NCBI GenBank assembly: GCA_049578505.1 | Contig: JBAUMC010000020.1 | Coordinates: forward strand, 15,883-79,882 | Direction of reading: 5' to 3' | DNA length: 64,000 bases | DNA from: JAGVPT01 sp049578505 | GTDB lineage: Bacteria > Bacteroidota > Ignavibacteria > UBA10030 > UBA8401 | Made by a program: the position numbers and the translations under genes | Notes under the pieces: generated by a model | The model's input: only the letters and a program-made list of their open reading frames with translations | The model's database searches: none | What the model was told of the DNA's origin: nothing | In this document: positions 8,671-18,033 of the stretch, piece by piece | Position numbering within the stretch: the first letter of the stretch is position 1 | Layout: every line of letters begins with the position of its first letter

Positions 8671-9587
8671 GTTGTCGCCTCGGCAATTTCTTCCTCCTCA
8701 AAGCCCACCAGCTTAACCTCCAGTTCAAGTTTTATGCCGCTGCGTTCGAATACCTTTTTTCGCGCAAGCCGCACCAGATCGAATACATTGCGCGCCGTCG
8801 CATCGCCGTGGTTGACGATGAAATTGCCGTGCCTGTCGGAAATCTGGGCGCGGCCGATTTGTTTACCTTTCAATCCCGCTTCTTCCACAAGTTTTGCGGC
8901 AAAAGCCCCTTCGGGATTTTTGAACATGCTCCCCGAATTTGGTAGATTCAGCGGCTGCGATTGATTGCGTTTCAACAAAAGCTCCCGGCGGCGTTTCAAA
9001 AGCTCCGATAAATTTCCCTGCGGCAGCTCGAACGACGCGTTCAACACTACGTCGCGGGAAAACCCTGAACGACGGTAGGAAAATCCGCCCTGCGCCTTTT
9101 TTATTTTCTGGATCGCATCATCCCTATAAATTTCTACTTCAACGAGATGGTCGGAAATTTCTCCTCCGTACGCTCCTGCATTCATAATCACCGCACCGCC
9201 GATTGTTCCTGGAATCCCGGCGAGCATTTCCACTCCCGCTTTTTCGTGTTGAATGCAGAAGTCGACGAATTTGCTCAAGCGAACGCCGGAACCGGCAACA
9301 ATCAAGCCGCGCTCTATATTCACGGTTCCCATCCCTTCTTCGAGATTGATCGCAGCGCCCCGAAATCCACTGTCGCTGATAAGAAGGTTCGAACCTTTCC
9401 CGATAATCATAAACCGATAGTCGAATTTTTTAAAAAAGCGAACGACCTCAATCAGGTCGAATTTGTCGACTGGTTCTAAATAGAAATCTGCCGGGCCGCC
9501 GATCCGGAACGACGTGTACGTTGCAAGCGGCTCGGCAACTGCAACATGCCCACGAAAAACTTTTCGTATGTCTTCTACAGAAACCAT
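8667..9587 (-). CDS. murB: UDP-N-acetylenolpyruvoylglucosamine reductase MurB
   Basis: 306 residues. MurB is the FAD/NADPH enzyme that reduces UDP-GlcNAc-enolpyruvate to UDP-MurNAc. The FAD-binding segment contains TSFRIGGPADFYLEP and IIGKGSNLLISD; GIPGTIGGAVIMNAGAYGGE is the flavin/substrate loop; YRRSGFSRD holds the conserved Tyr-Arg pair; NSGSMFKNPEG includes the catalytic serine. Length and motifs suggest a type II MurB. It overlaps ftsQ by four bases and follows murC after a 57-bp repeat-bearing gap. Confidence 0.96.
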   Translation of the reverse strand: MVSVEDIRKVFRGHVAVAEPLATYTSFRIGGPADFYLEPVDKFDLIEVVRFFKKFDYRFMIIGKGSNLLISDSGFRGAAINLEEGMGTVNIERGLIVAGSGVRLSKFVDFCIQHEKAGVEMLAGIPGTIGGAVIMNAGAYGGEISDHLVEVEIYRDDAIQKIKKAQGGFSYRRSGFSRDVVLNASFELPQGNLSELLKRRRELLLKRNQSQPLNLPNSGSMFKNPEGAFAAKLVEEAGLKGKQIGRAQISDRHGNFIVNHGDATARNVFDLVRLARKKVFERSGIKLELEVKLVGFEEEEIAEATT

Positions 9588-9606
9588 TGAGGAATTATGA
9601 ATTTTA

Positions 9607-9668
9607 AATTATGAATTAGGAATTGGTCTTTTAATTTTTAATACCTAATTCATAATTCTTAATTGCTC
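9607..9668. repeat. AT-rich inverted repeat overlapping murC 3' end
   Basis: Arms 9607-9620 and 9644-9657 (core AATTATGAATTAGG and its complement) form a perfect 14-bp inverted repeat. The right arm runs into the murC coding end, so the last residues (QLRIMN) and stop codon of MurC are encoded by the repeat. The 23 bases 9646-9668, read on the minus strand, are identical to plus-strand 33115-33137 next to the dnaX start. The element may double as a weak attenuator. Confidence 0.75.
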
Positions 9669-11030
9669 TAAGAATTCTTCTCCGTACTTCCAGATATCCC
9701 CGGCACCCATGGTGATTACAATGTCTCCCGGGCGAGTGCTCTTCTTCAAATACTCCGGAAGAAGTTTTTTATCCTGAATGTAATGGACATCTTTATGCCC
9801 GAACTGTTTTGCAGCGTTGGCGATCAATTCACCAGTAACGCCCTGAATCGGCTCCTCGCGTGCCGGATAGACGTCCGTCAACACAAGCACATCGGCAAGA
9901 AGAAATGCCTTTCCGAACTCTTCGTAAAAATCGCGCGTGCGCGAATAGAGATGCGGCTGAAATACGCATACGACCCTTCTTCGCCAGCCGGCTTTCGCGC
10001 CAGAAAGTGTCGCCCGGCATTCTGTCGGGTGATGGGCATAATCATCGTAGACTGCAATCCCGTTCACTTCACCTTTCTTTTCCCAACGACGATACACGCC
10101 GGTAAATTTTTCGATGCCCGCTTTGACTTTTGAGAAAGGAACTCCAAGTTGTAGACCAACCGCTATCGCCGCAAGGGCATTTTGGATGTTATGTTTCCCC
10201 GGAATCTGCAGCATTATCTTTCCAAGGTCTTCGGCCCCGCGCACGACAGTGAATGTGCTGACGTTTTCTTTATGTTGAATATCAATGGCTTGAATATCTG
10301 CCTGGGGAGTCAGCCCGTACGTCAGGAGTTTTTTCTTGTTAATCTGCGGCATGATGTCCTGGAGCGCGGGCTCATCAAGGCACAGCACGATGAAACCATA
10401 GAACGGTACCTTGTTTGCAAATTGAATGAACGCTCCCTTGATATCCTCAAGGTCCCGGTAACAATCAAGATGGTCTGTCTCGAGCGTTGTCAGGACGGCG
10501 ATCGTCGGTGTAATGGACAAAAATGAACGGTCGAATTCATCTGCTTCAACAACAATAAAATCTCCTTTGCCGAGGCGTGCATTAGTCCCGCCAAGTCCGC
10601 TCAATTTTCCGCCGACGATCACCGTCGGATCAAAGCCCCCTTCTAACAGCACAAGGCTTACCATCGACGTTGTTGTGGTTTTTCCATGGGTTCCGGCGAT
10701 GCCGATGCCGTATTTCAAGCGCATCACTTCTGCGAGCATTTCAGCGCGTCGTACGGTTGGAATCTTCCGCCGATTCGCCTCGACCAGTTCGGGATTTTCC
10801 ATGCCAACAGCGGAAGAATAGACCAGCGTATCGACATCGGCGGCGATATTCTCAGCTTTGTGCCCTTCGTAGATCTTCGCCCCCAGCGATTGAAGGCGCT
10901 CCGTCACTTCGCTTAATGCCCTGTCCGACCCGCTTACTTTGAATCCCTGATCGATCAATATTTCCGCAATTCCGCTCATGCCGATACCGCCAATGCCGAC
11001 AAAATGAATTTTCTTGATTGAGCTGAACAT
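9645..11030 (-). CDS. murC: UDP-N-acetylmuramate-L-alanine ligase MurC
   Basis: 461 residues, usual length; ATP-dependent addition of L-Ala to UDP-MurNAc. N-terminal Rossmann motif HFVGIGGIGMSG (9-20), ATP loop GTHGKTT at 113-119, central EADEFDRSFL, and the C-terminal domain with VYDDYAHHPTEC and VFQPHLYSRT. Everything expected for catalysis is present. The only oddity is the extreme C-terminus, which runs into an AT-rich dispersed repeat that supplies the stop codon. Between the PH-like membrane gene and murB in the dcw order. Confidence 0.97.
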   Translation of the reverse strand: MFSSIKKIHFVGIGGIGMSGIAEILIDQGFKVSGSDRALSEVTERLQSLGAKIYEGHKAENIAADVDTLVYSSAVGMENPELVEANRRKIPTVRRAEMLAEVMRLKYGIGIAGTHGKTTTTSMVSLVLLEGGFDPTVIVGGKLSGLGGTNARLGKGDFIVVEADEFDRSFLSITPTIAVLTTLETDHLDCYRDLEDIKGAFIQFANKVPFYGFIVLCLDEPALQDIMPQINKKKLLTYGLTPQADIQAIDIQHKENVSTFTVVRGAEDLGKIMLQIPGKHNIQNALAAIAVGLQLGVPFSKVKAGIEKFTGVYRRWEKKGEVNGIAVYDDYAHHPTECRATLSGAKAGWRRRVVCVFQPHLYSRTRDFYEEFGKAFLLADVLVLTDVYPAREEPIQGVTGELIANAAKQFGHKDVHYIQDKKLLPEYLKKSTRPGDIVITMGAGDIWKYGEEFLEQLRIMN

Positions 11031-11097
11031 GTTCCCTTAATAAAGTTTTTTACAGAATTACCGAACGTTACCTTTCTTACCCCTTATCTCTTCCTTC

Positions 11098-11592
11098 CTA
11101 TCTTTTACTCCGCACTCTAAACCTTTTCCGTTCGCCTTTTGGAACATGAGCGGCAACGCGCTCCATCTCCGCAATCAACTCTTTTTCCCGCTCATACCTA
11201 CCGATGCGGACCCTGTATAATCGTCGGCGCCCTTTTACTTTAAAAACGATCACTTGAAATCTTCCCGCCGTCTGGACCATCCGTTCACGCCCGATGTGAA
11301 ACCATTCAATCTCCGAGAACGGGATTTCCCTTCTCGTAAACTTGTGTTGAAAAACAATTCCGTTCTGCTCGATAATAAGCTTGCGGTCTCGAATTTTGTT
11401 GAGCACCAATGTCACGAAAGCTATTGCAACAAAGAATCCGATGATGTAAAGGATCGGGTCTCTAAACACCAGCGTAAACTCGTTCTCGATGAAACTTCCT
11501 TTCACCCCAGCGTATAAAATGAGCGTGACTAAATAGATCAGCGCCTGCTGATAATAGAAGTCGAGCTTGTATTTGAACTCTTTAGGAGGCAT
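11098..11592 (-). CDS. PH-like two-helix membrane protein between murG and murC
   Basis: About 164 residues from the ATG at 11592 (a TTG 21 bases upstream is also possible). Two membrane helices at roughly 16-32 and 46-65 are followed by a soluble basic domain (RKLIIEQNGIVFQHKFTRRE, then SEIEWFHIGRE) with the short beta-strand pattern of bacterial PH (bPH2-like) domains. The tail is rich in Arg/Lys. I do not recognise a named family with certainty. It sits inside the dcw cluster, 29 bp after murG and 67 bp before murC, so it is almost certainly cotranscribed with division genes; a structural or regulatory role at the membrane is only inferred. Confidence 0.72.
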   Translation of the reverse strand: MPPKEFKYKLDFYYQQALIYLVTLILYAGVKGSFIENEFTLVFRDPILYIIGFFVAIAFVTLVLNKIRDRKLIIEQNGIVFQHKFTRREIPFSEIEWFHIGRERMVQTAGRFQVIVFKVKGRRRLYRVRIGRYEREKELIAEMERVAAHVPKGERKRFRVRSKR

Positions 11593-11621
11593 CTTTTTAT
11601 TTTCGATTGACAATTTCCGAT

Positions 11622-12734
11622 TTACGATTTTAAAAGACCTAACCCTAAGATTTTTTGAGCAATTTCCTTTCCGGCATCCGGTTTCCCAAGACGTAAGCTC
11701 TTTTTTCCCATATCGCTTCGCACTGTGTCATTTAAAAGAATTTCTTTCAGTGTGGATAATATTTTTGCGTCCAAATCTGTGTCCTTAATCATCACGGCCG
11801 CGCCTGCTTCGACCAAGGTCTGAGCATTGAGTTCCTGGTGTTTCGCTGCAGCGTGGGGATACGGCACCAAAACCGCCGGTTTTCCCAGACGTGTCAGCTC
11901 GGCTAGCGTTGTCGCACCGGACCGGCACAGGACGACATCCGCCGCGGCGTATGCATATTCCATCTTGTCGATGAATTTTCCGACCCACACATTTTTATTC
12001 CTTTTCGATCCATAACGATCAAAATCTTTTTCGCCGACCTGCCAGATCACCTGAATGCCCGATTGTATCAACTTTCCTATAATTTTGTCCATCGCCGAAT
12101 TGAGCGATGCGGCGCCGAGACTTCCGCCGAACACAAGTAGCGTTTTATTATTCTGTTCAAGGTCAAAATATTTCAACCCATCGCTTGCGGAAATCTTACC
12201 GAGTGAGTCGCGTGTTGGGTTGCCGACTAATTCTATTTTTTTTGAGTCAAGACTCGGAAGCCATTTTTTTGTCGCTTCAAACGTGAGGAATACTTTTGAA
12301 ACCCTTGACGCAACTATCCTCGTCGTCACGCCCGGATAACTGTTGCTCTCATGAACGACGGTCGGAATTTTCATCAACGATGCGACGGAGAGAATGGGCC
12401 CGCAGACATATCCTCCCGTCCCGACAACGACGCTTGGCCTTAATTTCCGAATGAGAAAGAACGACTGCACTATCGATACGACGATCTTCACGGGGAAGAG
12501 CAGGTTGTCAATGGTTAACCGCCGATGAAAGCCGCTGATCCAAATCGTATAAAATGCAAACCCTTTTTCGGGAACAACACGCGCCTCGATTTTATTTTTG
12601 GTTCCGACAAATGTAATACGCGCGTCGGGGCGAATTTTTCTTGTTTCTTCTGCGATCGCAATTGCGGGAAAAAGATGCCCGCCCGTTCCGCCGGCGGCAA
12701 AAAGTATCGAAGGCGGCTCTGAATCAATTGACAT
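11622..12734 (-). CDS. murG: lipid II synthase MurG
   Basis: 370 residues. MurG is the peripheral membrane GT28 enzyme that transfers GlcNAc from UDP-GlcNAc to lipid I. Glycine loop FAAGGTGGHLFPAIAIAE at the N-terminus, a second Gly-rich loop VFGGSLGAASLN, and the UDP-binding segment RSGATTLAELTRLGKPAVLV with PYPHAAAKHQELNA. The ATG at 12734 begins MSIDSEPPSILF. It is placed between ftsW and the PH-like gene, the standard dcw order. Confidence 0.97.
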   Translation of the reverse strand: MSIDSEPPSILFAAGGTGGHLFPAIAIAEETRKIRPDARITFVGTKNKIEARVVPEKGFAFYTIWISGFHRRLTIDNLLFPVKIVVSIVQSFFLIRKLRPSVVVGTGGYVCGPILSVASLMKIPTVVHESNSYPGVTTRIVASRVSKVFLTFEATKKWLPSLDSKKIELVGNPTRDSLGKISASDGLKYFDLEQNNKTLLVFGGSLGAASLNSAMDKIIGKLIQSGIQVIWQVGEKDFDRYGSKRNKNVWVGKFIDKMEYAYAAADVVLCRSGATTLAELTRLGKPAVLVPYPHAAAKHQELNAQTLVEAGAAVMIKDTDLDAKILSTLKEILLNDTVRSDMGKKSLRLGKPDAGKEIAQKILGLGLLKS

Positions 12735-12776
12735 AGCTTTGTTCCCGGTTCATCCATTTGCTCTCTTTCCCTTTTC

Positions 12777-13955
12777 TCAATACACCTTTCCGACCGCTGG
12801 CTCGTTTACTTCTACCGGCATCGGTTCCGCGATTTCCTTCGTTTGCCGCGGATGTAAATCCGTGTGCGCTGAAATATTCAGCAGCACGCCGATTGCAAAA
12901 GATGAGAAGACGATTGCAGAACCTCCGTAACTGATGAACGGCATAGGCAATCCGGTCGTCGGAAAAACGCCGAGCGTGACGAGGGCATTGCCGAGAGCGT
13001 AAACGACAATCGTCGATGTGATGCCGATCGCTAAAAACTTTCCGAAATCGTCGGGCGCATTCTTTGCAATCTTAAAGCCACGCAAAAGAATTGTCAAAAA
13101 AAGAGCCATAAAAATTATCGTGCCGATAAGCCCGTATTCTTCTCCGATAATCGAGAAAACAAAATCCCCGTACGATTCCGGCAGAAAAAGATCGCGTTGT
13201 TTGCTTGCCCCCATTCCAACGCCGAATAGCCCGCCATTGCCAAAACCGATGATCCCCTGCCAGAGCTGATAATTTGCTTTGCTCGGCGCCGCGGTAGCGC
13301 TGTCGTGTCCGATAAACGACAGGATGCGTCTCATGCGATATTCTGCGCTGATCATGTACACAAATACGATCGGGATGATCGCCGACATTGAAAGGAAAAT
13401 ATGTTTAAACCGCGCACCGCCTGTAAACACCATCACCATCCCGAGAATAAAAATCATGGCACCGGTGCTGAAATTCGGCTGAAGCATCACTAGCACAACA
13501 ACCCCTCCAACCCACAGCATCAGCGGTAAAAATCCCGTTTTAAAATCATACAGCTTCGTCCCTTTTGTGGCAAGAAGCGCGCTCAGATGAAACACGAGAG
13601 CAAACTTCGCTGCTTCGGAAGGCTGCAGGTTGAATCCGCCGAAACTGAGCCACCGCGCAGCTCCTTTTATTTCACCGCCAATGGCCAAGGTAAAGAATAA
13701 AAGGACAAGGCAGGCGATAAGGGCAAATTTTGTCAGCTTTTTGTAATATTTGTAATCGATGCTCATCGCGATGAACATCGTCGCAAGGCCGACAAGCACT
13801 TTGAGGATGTGCTTGTTGACCAGCCCGTTTGTCGCTCCGTATTTTTGAAGCGCCCATGTCGACGAAGCGCTGTAAACCACTACAGTGCTCGCCACCATCA
13901 AAAAAAGGACGACGATGAGAATGACCCTGTCAATATGGTTTCGCTGCGCCTGCAT
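12777..13955 (-). CDS. ftsW: peptidoglycan glycosyltransferase FtsW
   Basis: 392 residues of the SEDS family with about ten membrane helices. FtsW polymerises lipid II into septal glycan together with the transpeptidase FtsI. Signature segments are RWLSFGGFNLQPSEAAKFA, the GFGNGGLFGVGMGASKQRDLFLP loop carrying SEDS-conserved residues, GEEYGLIG, and near the C-terminus PTTGLPMPFISYGGSA. The start abuts the murD stop directly, consistent with coupled translation. The C-terminal cytoplasmic tail is short. Confidence 0.96.
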   Translation of the reverse strand: MQAQRNHIDRVILIVVLFLMVASTVVVYSASSTWALQKYGATNGLVNKHILKVLVGLATMFIAMSIDYKYYKKLTKFALIACLVLLFFTLAIGGEIKGAARWLSFGGFNLQPSEAAKFALVFHLSALLATKGTKLYDFKTGFLPLMLWVGGVVVLVMLQPNFSTGAMIFILGMVMVFTGGARFKHIFLSMSAIIPIVFVYMISAEYRMRRILSFIGHDSATAAPSKANYQLWQGIIGFGNGGLFGVGMGASKQRDLFLPESYGDFVFSIIGEEYGLIGTIIFMALFLTILLRGFKIAKNAPDDFGKFLAIGITSTIVVYALGNALVTLGVFPTTGLPMPFISYGGSAIVFSSFAIGVLLNISAHTDLHPRQTKEIAEPMPVEVNEPAVGKVY

Positions 13956-15350
13956 TTATTTCGTTTCCAACGAATGGACCGTCGCTTTAAATACTTTTCC
14001 GCGTTCTTCAAAGTCTGTAAACCAATCAAACGATGTGCACGCTGGTGAGAGGAGTACAACGTCGCCCCGGCGGGCGAGCGAAGTTGCAACCTCAACTGTC
14101 TTCTTCATCGAGGCAATATTTGGAATGTCCATCCCGACTGCCTCCACGCGGCTAACGGGGACTATGCCGGAAAAATTTTGGACGATTTTTTCCGCTGAAT
14201 GTCCGACCGCGACGATAGCCCGGACGTTTTTCTTTACAGCTGCAATCATTCCTGAATAATCATTTCCCTTGTCTTTCCCGCCGAGAATCAACACAATCGG
14301 TTCCGAAAAAGCACTTAACGCCCGCATCACCGCCTCGACGGTCGTCGCTTTAGAATCGTTCACGTATTTCACCCCGTTCACTTCCCGCACAAATTCCTGA
14401 CGGTGTTCTACACCTTTAAAATTTTTGAGGGTAGAGCGGATGTACGCAGAAGTTACGCCCATTGTTTGCGCTGCGAGAGTCGCCGCCATTGCATTCTGTA
14501 GATTATGTTCGCCTTTGATACTGATTTGAGTCGCTTCAATAATCTCCCACTTTTGTCCGCCAACAACGGTTCTCAGGATGCCGTGGTCGAGGAAAGCTCC
14601 GTCATTTATCTTTCGCGAAGTGCTAAATGGAACCATCTTACACTTTGCACTTTTAACTTTTAACTGAGTTAACTCATCATCCGCGTTATAGATGAGAACA
14701 TCATTCGCTGTTTGGTTCATGAATATTCGCGTTTTTGAGTCAGCATATTTTTCCATTGAATTTTCGTACCGGTCCATGTGATTCCGCGTAATGTTGAGAA
14801 TGACCGACACGTTGGGGTGAAATGACTCGATACAATCGAGCTGAAAACTGCTCACCTCCAGAACAACAACATCTGTCTCAGCCACATCCAAAACGAAATT
14901 TGAGAATGCCTCGCCAATGTTGCCCGCAACAACATGTTTTTTCTTTGCATCGCTGAAGATCCTTCCTAACAATGTGGTTGTTGTCGTTTTGCCGTTGCTG
15001 CCGGTAATGGCAACAATCGGCGCTTTACAAAACCAACTTGCGACTTCCAGCTCGCTTACAACGCTGATGCTGCGCTTTTTTGCTTCGAGAACAACGGGAG
15101 TATCGCTCGGCACTCCCGGACTGAGAACCATCAATGAACAATCGAAAACACGCTCGGTATGTTTACCGGTTTCAAATGCGATGTTTTCTTTTTGTAATTC
15201 TGAAACGCTTTTTTCAAGTTTTGATACATTTTGCCGATCGCTGACAAACACCTGCGCGCCGCTCCGCGTAAGTAATCGCGCCACCCCTACACCGCTGCGG
15301 GCAGCCCCAATGACAGAAATTTTTTTGTTGCGTAGCTGTGATAGTTCCAT
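13956..15350 (-). CDS. murD: UDP-MurNAc-L-Ala-D-Glu ligase MurD
   Basis: 464 residues; adds D-glutamate to UDP-MurNAc-L-Ala using ATP. N-terminal VIGAARSGVGVA, ATP loop GSNGKTT at 117-123, central ILNITRNHMDRY and C-terminal YVNDSKATTVEAV and LLSPACTSFDWFTDFEERG motifs are all typical of MurD. The last of these distinguishes it from MurC/E/F. It follows mraY after a 175-bp spacer that is exceptionally long for this tightly packed cluster and filled with degenerate repeat sequence. Confidence 0.97.
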   Translation of the reverse strand: MELSQLRNKKISVIGAARSGVGVARLLTRSGAQVFVSDRQNVSKLEKSVSELQKENIAFETGKHTERVFDCSLMVLSPGVPSDTPVVLEAKKRSISVVSELEVASWFCKAPIVAITGSNGKTTTTTLLGRIFSDAKKKHVVAGNIGEAFSNFVLDVAETDVVVLEVSSFQLDCIESFHPNVSVILNITRNHMDRYENSMEKYADSKTRIFMNQTANDVLIYNADDELTQLKVKSAKCKMVPFSTSRKINDGAFLDHGILRTVVGGQKWEIIEATQISIKGEHNLQNAMAATLAAQTMGVTSAYIRSTLKNFKGVEHRQEFVREVNGVKYVNDSKATTVEAVMRALSAFSEPIVLILGGKDKGNDYSGMIAAVKKNVRAIVAVGHSAEKIVQNFSGIVPVSRVEAVGMDIPNIASMKKTVEVATSLARRGDVVLLSPACTSFDWFTDFEERGKVFKATVHSLETK

Positions 15351-15525
15351 TGGGATCGCCTGGATTTCCCAGATTCAGCGCAGATTGTCCCGAAGGGATT
15401 CCTTTGGAACTAATTCCTCAGATTTAATCATGGATTATTTATTCGTCGCAAAATTATTTCACTTCTTCTTGCGTTCATCTGCGCGATCTGTAATCTGAGC
15501 ACAATCTGCGCAATCAGCGAAATCA
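15351..15525. repeat. degenerate 'CAGATT/GCGCAG' word repeat between mraY and murD
   Basis: Read on the minus strand, the 175 bp is built of recurring words such as GCGCAGATTGTGC, CAGATTACAGATCGCGCAGA and CTGCGCTGAATCTGGG in both orientations, with an imperfect dyad. It also includes an imperfect CCGAAGG-type dyad at about 15391-15412. No ORF, promoter or terminator stands out. It resembles short intergenic palindromic repeats rather than coding sequence. Confidence 0.55.
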
Positions 15526-16641
15526 TTATCGTACCTTGAATGTCGCAAGGCTGACAATCATCAACAGAATCGCGATGATGTAAAAACGCGTAACAATTTT
15601 CGGCTCCGGTATTCCCATCATTTCAAAGTGGTGGTGAATGGGCGCCATGCGGAATACGCGGCGGCCTTCGCCGTATTTTCGCTTCGTGTATTTGAAATAC
15701 AAGCGTTGAATAATCACCGATACGGTTTCGATAAAAAATATTCCGCCGAGAATAGGGAGAATCAGTTCTTTCTTGATCATCACGGTGATCGCCCCGATGG
15801 CACCGCCGAGCGCGAGCGATCCGGTGTCCCCCATAAACACCTGTGCCGGATACGAATTGAACCAGAGAAAGCCAAGGGCCGCTCCTACTAATGCCGCGCA
15901 ATAAATAACAAGCTCGCCGTTTCCACGGAGATAGATGATATTAAGATAGTGGCTGAATTCAATGTTCCCGGAAATGTAGCTAATGACCGCCAGCGTTAAC
16001 GCGACAATGCCGACGGTGCCGATTGCAAGCCCGTCAAGCCCGTCTGTAAGATTCACTGCGTTCGACGTCGCCACGATAATAAACACGACGACCGGGATAT
16101 ACATGAAGAAAAAATCGAAATTAAGATTCTTAAAGAACGGTACCGTTGTGATCGTGTTTGCGTTCATCGCCTTCAACTCCGGGGAAAAATACATCGCGGC
16201 TCCTAACACGATTCCGACCGACACCTGACCCACAATTTTATACCAGCCGATGAGCCCTTTCTTTTTTTTCTTCACGACTTTCAGATAGTCATCGAAGAAC
16301 CCTACAAGGCCGAGGCCGGTTGTGACAAAAATGATCAGCAGCACATACATGTTTTTAAGGTCGCCCCACAACAGCGTCGGGATCAATACCGAACCGAGCA
16401 CAATGAGGCCTCCCATCGTCGGAGTGCCCGCTTTACTGAGATGGGTTTTCGGCGCTTCAAGCTTTGCTGCTTCTCCAATTTGATGTTTCTTCAACGCGGC
16501 GATAATTTTTGGACCAATCCAAAAGCTGATAATAAGTGCTGTGACTGCCGCAGCTGCCGAACGAAACGTCAAATACCGAACGATACCGAACCCTGGCGGA
16601 TGATAAAGCCTTTCAACAAGATTCAAAAAATAATAAAGCAT
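15526..16641 (-). CDS. mraY: phospho-MurNAc-pentapeptide transferase MraY
   Basis: 371 residues, about ten membrane helices. MraY transfers phospho-MurNAc-pentapeptide to undecaprenyl phosphate, forming lipid I. The Asp pair is in LVGFFDDYLKVVKKKKKG, the nucleotide/Mg loop in NLTDGLDGLAIG, then FNSYPAQVFMGDTGSLALGG and the APIHHHFEMMG motif near the C-terminus. GTPTMGGL is present in the N-terminal third. Located 18 bp after murF. Confidence 0.97.
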   Translation of the reverse strand: MLYYFLNLVERLYHPPGFGIVRYLTFRSAAAAVTALIISFWIGPKIIAALKKHQIGEAAKLEAPKTHLSKAGTPTMGGLIVLGSVLIPTLLWGDLKNMYVLLIIFVTTGLGLVGFFDDYLKVVKKKKKGLIGWYKIVGQVSVGIVLGAAMYFSPELKAMNANTITTVPFFKNLNFDFFFMYIPVVVFIIVATSNAVNLTDGLDGLAIGTVGIVALTLAVISYISGNIEFSHYLNIIYLRGNGELVIYCAALVGAALGFLWFNSYPAQVFMGDTGSLALGGAIGAITVMIKKELILPILGGIFFIETVSVIIQRLYFKYTKRKYGEGRRVFRMAPIHHHFEMMGIPEPKIVTRFYIIAILLMIVSLATFKVR

Positions 16642-16659
16642 GTTTGCGTACTTTACCGT

Positions 16660-18033
16660 TTAAATTTGTGCCGTCACTTCTTCCATTTTCATTCCGCGCG
16701 AACCCTTAATCAGCACGGCATCTCCTGGAGCGACCTGACTCTTCAGCGATGCGATAAGTGCCTCCTTCGATTCGAAATGTTCTGCAAAGGCCAGCTTCGA
16801 CGCTTCATGCGTGAACCGAGAGAGCGGGCCAAACGTCAGGAGAAACTCAAACTCCAGATCGCTTACTGCAAGGCCGATTTTCGCATGTTCGTTCTCGGCC
16901 TTTTCTCCGAGTTCAAGCATGTCTGCAAGGACGACAATTTTTTTCCCGTCAACCTTCATCGATTGAAGCGATCGTAACGCAGCAAGAACCGAATCGGGAT
17001 TGGCATTATAAGTATCGTTAATAATAGTGATGCCACTTCTCCTGATGACTTCCATTCGCTTGCTGGCTCCGACGTATTGTTGAATTGCCGAAATTATTTT
17101 TTTTTCCGGAACCTTGAACTCCACCCCGACTGCCGTCGCTGCAAGCGCGTTTGAAACGTTATGCAACCCCGTCACGGAGAGACAAACGTCGCTTGTTTTC
17201 TTTTTTACGGCGAGCTCAAACAAAGGCTGGCCTTTTTCATTTGTGCGAACATGGCGCCCCTGCACATCCGACGTTCGGGCCAATCCGTAGCTAAGCGAGT
17301 GACGAACTTTCTTCCCCGCTCTCACGAGATAACCGTCGTCCGCATTAATGAACGCAAAGCCTTTCGCGGAAATCTTAGCAAACAATTCCGTCTCTTCTTT
17401 CGCTACTCCGCGCTCATCGCCGAAAAATTCCAGATGCTCTTTGCCGATATTTGTCACGAGGGCATGGGTCGGCTCGACAATCTTGCTCAGGTATTTCATT
17501 TCGCCAAAATGATTCGTGCCGAGTTCGAGAACGGCGATATCATGTTTTGACGTCAACCGGAAGAGCATTTGCGGCACGCCGATATGGTTGTTAAGATTTC
17601 CCTCGGTGCTTAAAACAGAATATGCGGATCTTAGCACTGCGCTGATCATTTCTTTTGTTGTAGTCTTCCCATTGCTGCCGCCTATCGCTATCACGGGAAT
17701 AGAAAACTTCTTTCGATAAATATTTGCCAAACCACCCAGCGCTTTAATGGTATCCGGAACAACCACAACGGCGCTCTCCAAACGCTTCGACAACTCATGA
17801 TTCTTTTTTTCCCACGCCGCATCCACAATAACCACAGCAGCATTCCTTTTGACGACATCTTCAATAAACTTATGCCCATCAAAATTTTCCCCCCGTAACG
17901 CAAAAAAAATATTTCCCGGTTCAATCGTGCGAGAATCGGTTGAAACGCCGGTAATTGTCTTATTCTTCAGCGTCTCCTTGTTGATGATTTCTGCCTGCCC
18001 AAGTTTTTGAAAGTCTTTCAGGGAGAGTTTCAT
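16660..18033 (-). CDS. murF: UDP-MurNAc-tripeptide:D-Ala-D-Ala ligase MurF
   Basis: 457 residues. MurF adds D-Ala-D-Ala to complete the UDP-MurNAc pentapeptide. N-terminal STDSRTIEPGNIFFAL substrate segment, ATP loop GSNGKTT at 119-125, ELGTNHFGEMKYL, and C-terminal INDTYNANPDSVLAAL. Its start overlaps the murE stop by four bases. No ddl (D-Ala-D-Ala ligase) gene is seen in the cluster, so its dipeptide substrate must be made from a locus outside this window. Confidence 0.97.
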   Translation of the reverse strand: MKLSLKDFQKLGQAEIINKETLKNKTITGVSTDSRTIEPGNIFFALRGENFDGHKFIEDVVKRNAAVVIVDAAWEKKNHELSKRLESAVVVVPDTIKALGGLANIYRKKFSIPVIAIGGSNGKTTTKEMISAVLRSAYSVLSTEGNLNNHIGVPQMLFRLTSKHDIAVLELGTNHFGEMKYLSKIVEPTHALVTNIGKEHLEFFGDERGVAKEETELFAKISAKGFAFINADDGYLVRAGKKVRHSLSYGLARTSDVQGRHVRTNEKGQPLFELAVKKKTSDVCLSVTGLHNVSNALAATAVGVEFKVPEKKIISAIQQYVGASKRMEVIRRSGITIINDTYNANPDSVLAALRSLQSMKVDGKKIVVLADMLELGEKAENEHAKIGLAVSDLEFEFLLTFGPLSRFTHEASKLAFAEHFESKEALIASLKSQVAPGDAVLIKGSRGMKMEEVTAQI

